Assembly: GCF_007954355.1 (NCBI RefSeq)
Contig: NZ_VOLR01000014.1
Span: 1-64,000 of the forward strand
Reading direction: 5' to 3'
DNA: 64,000 nt
From: Colwellia hornerae
Lineage (GTDB): Bacteria > Pseudomonadota > Gammaproteobacteria > Enterobacterales > Alteromonadaceae
Below, one piece after another: positions 59,652-64,000 of this stretch. The position numbers and the translations under genes are program-made. The notes under the pieces were generated by a model that saw nothing but the letters and a program-made list of their open reading frames with translations, ran no database searches and was not told the origin of the DNA. Position 1 is the stretch's first letter. Each line of letters opens with the position of its first letter.

Positions 59652-61514
59652 ATGCCTAAATTAAGATCTGCAACTTCTACTCAAGGCCGCAATATGGCTG
59701 GTGCTCGTGCATTATGGCGCGCAACAGGAATGACGGATAATGATTTTGGCAAACCAATTATTGCGGTTGTTAACTCCTTTACTCAGTTTGTACCCGGTCA
59801 TGTACATTTAAAAGATATGGGGCAGCTTGTTGCTGGCGCTATCGAAAAAGCTGGCGGTGTCGCTAAAGAATTCAATACCATTGCGGTTGACGATGGTATT
59901 GCCATGGGTCACAGCGGTATGCTTTACAGCCTACCTTCGCGTGATTTAATTGCCGACTCGGTTGAATATATGGTTAATGCGCATTGTGCTGATGCTATGG
60001 TCTGTATTTCAAACTGTGACAAAATTACGCCGGGCATGTTAATGGCGGCTATGCGCTTAAATATCCCGGTAATTTTTGTTTCGGGTGGCCCAATGGAAGC
60101 CGGTAAAACCAAGCTTTCAAACCAAATTATCAAGCTTGACCTCGTTGATGCAATGATCCAAGGCGCTGATCCAAAAGTGTCTGACGCGCAAAGCGACCAA
60201 GTTGAACGCTCAGCGTGTCCTACTTGTGGTTCATGTTCGGGCATGTTCACCGCTAACTCAATGAACTGTTTAGCAGAAGCGTTAGGTTTAGCACAACCGG
60301 GTAATGGTTCCATGCTCGCCACCCATGCCGACCGTGAGCAGTTATTCTTAAACGCCGGTAAAGAAATTGTTAAATTAACTAAGCGCTACTATCAAGAAAA
60401 TGACGAGTCGGCATTGCCACGTAATATCGCTAACAAAGCGGCGTTCGAAAATGCCACGTGTTTAGATATCGCTATGGGTGGTTCAACAAATACCGTGTTG
60501 CATTTAATCGCCGCTGCGCAAGAAGCGGATATCGATTTCACCATGAAAGACATGGACCGGTTATCTAGAATTGTGCCGCAGTTATGTAAAGTTGCCCCTT
60601 CTACGCCTAAATACCATATGGAAGATGTGCATCGCGCCGGTGGTGTTATTGCAATCTTAGGCGAATTAGCTCGTGCTAACTTATTAACCATGGACATCAA
60701 AAACGTGCTTGGTTTAACACTTGATGAAATGCTAGAAAAATATGATATAACGTTAACTAAAGACCCAAGCGTCATCGACTTTTTCCGTGCCGGCCCCGCT
60801 GGCATTCGCACCACTAAAGCCTTTAGCCAAGATTGTCGTTGGGATACGGTTGATGACGATCGTGAAAACGGCTGTATACGTTCACTTGAACACGCGTATT
60901 CATTGGAGGGTGGCTTAGCGGTATTAGCCGGTAATATTGCCCCTGACGGTTGTGTTGTTAAAACGGCTGGTGTAGCCGATGATAATCTAGTCTTTACTGG
61001 TCCGGCTCATGTTTTTGAAAGCCAAGATGATGCAGTTTCAGGTATTTTAGCGGGCAAGGTTGTTGCTGGCGAAGTAGTTGTTATTCGTTACGAAGGCCCT
61101 AAAGGGGGGCCAGGTATGCAAGAAATGCTTTACCCAACTACTTACTTAAAATCTATGGGGTTAGGTAAAGAATGTGCCTTGTTAACCGATGGCCGTTTCT
61201 CTGGTGGCACTTCTGGTTTATCTATTGGTCATGTTTCTCCTGAAGCCGGCAGTGGCGGTACGATTGCCTTAGTCGAGCAAGGTGACATTATTCATATTGA
61301 TATTCCTAATCGTGATATTACCTTAAACGTCAGCGAAGCAGTATTAACTGAACGTCGCGCTAACATGGAAGCAAAAGGCAAAGATGCTTGGAAACCACTT
61401 GATCGTGTACGCCCGATTAGCTATGCCTTGAAAAATTACGCGATGTTGGCGACAAGTGCAGATAAAGGTGCAGTACGTAACCGTGATTTACTTGACGGTT
61501 TAGTTGGGGCGTAA
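59652..61514 (+). CDS. ilvD: IlvD, dihydroxy-acid dehydratase
   Basis: Third step of Val/Ile synthesis. The 620-residue protein has Cys in [34 protein letters not shown] (cluster ligands) and [15 protein letters not shown]. The length is that of the [4Fe-4S]/[2Fe-2S] IlvD family. It lies 35 bases before ilvA, and 232 bases after ilvE. Confidence 0.97.
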   Translation: MPKLRSATSTQGRNMAGARALWRATGMTDNDFGKPIIAVVNSFTQFVPGHVHLKDMGQLVAGAIEKAGGVAKEFNTIAVDDGIAMGHSGMLYSLPSRDLIADSVEYMVNAHCADAMVCISNCDKITPGMLMAAMRLNIPVIFVSGGPMEAGKTKLSNQIIKLDLVDAMIQGADPKVSDAQSDQVERSACPTCGSCSGMFTANSMNCLAEALGLAQPGNGSMLATHADREQLFLNAGKEIVKLTKRYYQENDESALPRNIANKAAFENATCLDIAMGGSTNTVLHLIAAAQEADIDFTMKDMDRLSRIVPQLCKVAPSTPKYHMEDVHRAGGVIAILGELARANLLTMDIKNVLGLTLDEMLEKYDITLTKDPSVIDFFRAGPAGIRTTKAFSQDCRWDTVDDDRENGCIRSLEHAYSLEGGLAVLAGNIAPDGCVVKTAGVADDNLVFTGPAHVFESQDDAVSGILAGKVVAGEVVVIRYEGPKGGPGMQEMLYPTTYLKSMGLGKECALLTDGRFSGGTSGLSIGHVSPEAGSGGTIALVEQGDIIHIDIPNRDITLNVSEAVLTERRANMEAKGKDAWKPLDRVRPISYALKNYAMLATSADKGAVRNRDLLDGLVGA

Positions 61515-61549
61515 TGTGAATTTCTTGATGGCCTTTTGGAACAAATATA

Positions 61550-63121
61550 ATGACTGAAGCTGAACAGCAAGCTTTAGTGCTTGCGAAAGAAACTCAAGAA
61601 CAAGGGCTCGATTATTTACGAAAAATTCTATTGGCGCCAGTTTATGATGTTGCTATTGAAAGTGAATTAACACCATTAACTAAGTTATCATCACGTTTAG
61701 GTAATCAAATCTTCCTTAAACGTGAAGACCAACAACCAGTTCATTCTTTTAAGATCCGCGGTGCCTATAATAAGCTCGTTAATTTAACCGAAGAGCAGTG
61801 TATTCATGGGGTGATTGCCGCTTCTGCCGGTAATCATGCTCAAGGCTTGGCACTTGCGGCAAATAAGCTTGGTATTAAAGCCACGATTGTTATGCCCATA
61901 ACAACACCGGATATCAAGGTTGATAACGTGCGCCGTTTTGGCGCCGAAGTACGTTTAGTTGGTAAAAGCTTTAATGAAGCGCAAGTTGCTGCATTAGATT
62001 TTTCCCGTGATGAAAATAAAACCATAGTTCCTCCATTTGACGATATTGATGTTATCGCTGGACAAGGAACGGTTGCCAAAGAACTTTTACAGCAACACCC
62101 AAAAGTTGAAGTGGTTTTTATTCCTGTCGGTGGCGGTGGTTTACTGGCAGGTATGTCGGTTTATTTAAAGCAACTACGACCCAATATAAAAGTCATCGGT
62201 GTTGAAGCAGAAGATTCTGCTTGCTTGAAGGCCGCGATGGAAGCTGGTAAACCGGTCGACTTAGCACAAGTGGGACTCTTTGCAGACGGGGTTGCCGTAA
62301 AGAGGATTGGTGAAAACACCTTCAATGTCATTAAACATTATTGTGATGACGTGATCACAGTAACAACTGATGAAATTTGTACCTCTATCAAAGATATATT
62401 TGAACAGACGCGCGTGATTTCTGAACCGGCCGGTGCATTGTCATTGGCGGGCTTACAAAAGTATTGTAAAACCAGTGTCGGAGATGAAGCATTAGTTGCC
62501 ATCTTGTCTGGCGCTAATATGAACTTTCATACTTTACGATATATTTCAGAGCGATGTGAATTAGGTGAGCAAAAAGAAGCGGTATTGGCAGTAAAAATTC
62601 CAGAAAAGAAAGGTAGTTTTAGAACATTTTGCCATGCCTTAGACGGACGTGTGATCACTGAATTTAATTATCGTTATGCAACAAAAGCTGATGGTAGCCA
62701 TAAAAAGGCTAATATTTTTGTTGGAGTGAGAACCAGTGGTGAAGACGATCGAAATCACTTACTTTCACTGTTAACTGAAAAAGATTATCAAGCAACAGAT
62801 CTTACTGATAACGAATTAGCCAAACTTCATGTCCGCTATATGATTGGTGGCCAAAATTCTTTACCAACTCGCGAACGTATTTTTCGTTTTCAGTTTCCTG
62901 AATACCCAGGCGCATTGGAAAAATTCTTAGATACCTTAGGAGAGCATTGGAATATTACCTTATTTCATTATCGTAATCATGGTGCCGCTTTTGGTCAAGT
63001 ATTAGCCGGTTTTGAAGTGAAAAATGATGACCAGCTCGCCTTTTTTAATCATCTAAAAGATTTAGGTTATGAATGGCAAGAAGAAACCGAAAATAAAGCT
63101 TATCAAGCATTTCTAAATTAA
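61550..63121 (+). CDS. ilvA: IlvA, biosynthetic threonine deaminase
   Basis: Converts threonine to 2-oxobutanoate, the committed step to isoleucine, with feedback control by isoleucine. The 523-residue protein has the PLP lysine in SFKIRGAYNKL, GVIAASAGNHAQG, VGGGGLLAG and two C-terminal ACT-like regulatory segments (about 335-520), which identify the biosynthetic form. It closes the ilvGMEDA operon and is followed by a terminator. Confidence 0.97.
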   Translation: MTEAEQQALVLAKETQEQGLDYLRKILLAPVYDVAIESELTPLTKLSSRLGNQIFLKREDQQPVHSFKIRGAYNKLVNLTEEQCIHGVIAASAGNHAQGLALAANKLGIKATIVMPITTPDIKVDNVRRFGAEVRLVGKSFNEAQVAALDFSRDENKTIVPPFDDIDVIAGQGTVAKELLQQHPKVEVVFIPVGGGGLLAGMSVYLKQLRPNIKVIGVEAEDSACLKAAMEAGKPVDLAQVGLFADGVAVKRIGENTFNVIKHYCDDVITVTTDEICTSIKDIFEQTRVISEPAGALSLAGLQKYCKTSVGDEALVAILSGANMNFHTLRYISERCELGEQKEAVLAVKIPEKKGSFRTFCHALDGRVITEFNYRYATKADGSHKKANIFVGVRTSGEDDRNHLLSLLTEKDYQATDLTDNELAKLHVRYMIGGQNSLPTRERIFRFQFPEYPGALEKFLDTLGEHWNITLFHYRNHGAAFGQVLAGFEVKNDDQLAFFNHLKDLGYEWQEETENKAYQAFLN

Positions 63122-63162
63122 GCAGATAGATTATTTAAATAACCTTTACTGATCAAATACTA

Positions 63163-63196
63163 AAGCCACTTTAATTGAAGTGGCTTCTTACATTTT
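63163..63196 (+). terminator. Terminator after ilvA
   Basis: AAGCCACTT and AAGTGGCTT with a six-base loop, followed by CTTACATTTTA. The T run is imperfect but the stem is complete. Confidence 0.75.
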
Positions 63197-63258
63197 ATAC
63201 TTTTCAATTGCAGGTGAATTAGTTTATTCTATATCGATAAAAATTATATGGACAATTC

Positions 63259-64000
63259 ATGATGCAAGTAAGCCAAGAAGATGAATCAGTAATACCCCCC
63301 CCTGAGTTAAAACCCTTAGATAAAAATAAACGTGTTGATGCCTTAGATATTTTACGTGGCCTAGCCCTCGTAGGTATTTTATTGATGAATATTGAATGGT
63401 TTAACCGTGCAATTATTTCTTTAGGCGGCCACGATACAACATTAACCGGCATTGACCATGCGGTTGGTTGGTTAATTCGTTGTTTTGTTGAAGGTAAATT
63501 TTATAAATTATTTGCCCTTATCTTTGGAATGGGCTTTGCTGTTATGTTGTTACGTGCCAAAGATGCAGGTCGACCTTTTGGTGCTTGGTTTGTTCGTCGC
63601 ATGCTGGTATTGCTGCTCATCGGTATAGCTCATATGATTTTTTTATGGGGTGGTGATATTTTACACGACTACGCTATAGCGGGTTTAATTTTGTTAGCTT
63701 GGGTTACTTATAAAAAAACAGAAGACCCAAAAGCTTACCTAAAATTAGCCTTAATGTGGCTAGCAATCCCTATTTTTCTGGTTAGTTTTGGTGGCTCTAT
63801 ATTTGGTATGATGTTCAATGAATCTAAGTATCAAGAAATGTGGCAAAACGAACTTGATATATATACGGCTGTAGAACAGCAATTAGCTATTAATACTGAC
63901 GCTATATTAGAAAATAATGATGCCATTGATGGTGTAGCATCTAGCGTGGAAGACACTTCATTTATTATGCCTACCGATGAAGAAATAAGAGAGATCACTA
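63259..64000 (+). CDS. DUF418 membrane protein (3' end cut by window)
   Basis: Begins ATGATG at 63259 and stays open to the last base (247 codons). The product starts MMQVSQEDESVIPPPELKPL, then NKRVDALDILRGLALVGILLMN and several spans, with FYKLFALIFGMGFAVML and RRMLVLLLIGIAHMIFLWGGDILHDYA, the DUF418/YeiB-family hallmarks. The family function is not well established. A run of eight C (63295-63302) encodes Pro-Pro-Pro. It lies 138 bases after the ilvA stop. Confidence 0.88.
   Translation, partial: MMQVSQEDESVIPPPELKPLDKNKRVDALDILRGLALVGILLMNIEWFNRAIISLGGHDTTLTGIDHAVGWLIRCFVEGKFYKLFALIFGMGFAVMLLRAKDAGRPFGAWFVRRMLVLLLIGIAHMIFLWGGDILHDYAIAGLILLAWVTYKKTEDPKAYLKLALMWLAIPIFLVSFGGSIFGMMFNESKYQEMWQNELDIYTAVEQQLAINTDAILENNDAIDGVASSVEDTSFIMPTDEEIREIT

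Overview
The window is a gene-dense, AT-rich stretch of chromosome from a gammaproteobacterium. Gene order (ftsYEX-rpoH, tatABCD-hemB, gppA-rhlB-trxA-rho-ubiD-fre, cyaY-hemCDXY, lptM-lysA-dapF-DUF484-yigB-uvrD, rarD-yigI-recQ, ilvC/ilvY, comM, ilvLGMEDA), the AT bias and the many c-di-GMP proteins suggest a marine Alteromonadales member, most like Colwellia/Thalassotalea. That genus-level placement is inference. I see no prophage, insertion sequence, CRISPR array, rRNA or tRNA. Nearly everything is core chromosome; the novelty lies in signalling genes, RNA regulators and repeats.

Layout. 1-5.3 kb: ftsY (5' end cut by the window, with 21 perfect hexamer repeats encoding Glu-Pro), ftsE, ftsX, an EAL-HDOD protein, rpoH. 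5.5-9.2 kb: a GAF-GAF-GGDEF-EAL protein and an unrecognised exported protein. 9.2-14.4 kb: tatABC, tatD overlapped by a diguanylate cyclase gene, hemB, a DMT transporter. 14.5-21.6 kb: gppA and rhlB (minus), trxA, rho, ubiD, fre. 21.7-21.9 kb: arfA, whose stop codon lies in the loop of an 18-bp hairpin. 22-27.8 kb: a minus-strand haem operon cyaY-hemC-hemD-hemX-hemY followed by a GNAT gene and a small hypothetical. 27.9-33.9 kb: lptM-lysA-dapF-DUF484-yigB-uvrD, with no xerC in its usual slot. 34-37.6 kb: a REC-REC-GGDEF gene and a YfiR-like/histidine kinase fusion whose 3' end is repeated three times in tandem. 37.6-41.6 kb: rarD, yigI, recQ, a cytochrome c. 41.8-45.2 kb: a diguanylate cyclase gene behind a c-di-GMP-I (GEMM) riboswitch, divergent from a TPR protein with a decayed GGDEF domain. 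45.4-51.4 kb: a small hypothetical, tesB, an MscS-family channel, a YihG-type acyltransferase, proB, a hypothetical, ppnP. 51.5-63.2 kb: the branched-chain amino acid block, ilvC with divergent ilvY, comM (3' end also in three tandem copies), and ilvGMEDA behind an ilvL leader peptide and attenuator. 63.3 kb to the end: a DUF418 membrane protein cut by the window.

How the genes work together. ilvC and ilvGMEDA supply essentially the whole isoleucine/valine pathway, one unit activated by IlvY and the other attenuated by leader-peptide translation. Seven genes make, break, sense or resemble c-di-GMP components, and one of them is preceded by an RNA sensor of the same molecule, which suggests feedback. 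arfA appears to be regulated through loss of its own stop codon, the scheme known for proteobacterial ArfA. The strongest observations are the arfA stop-in-loop hairpin, the riboswitch-diguanylate cyclase unit, and the two independent tandem triplications of gene 3' ends.
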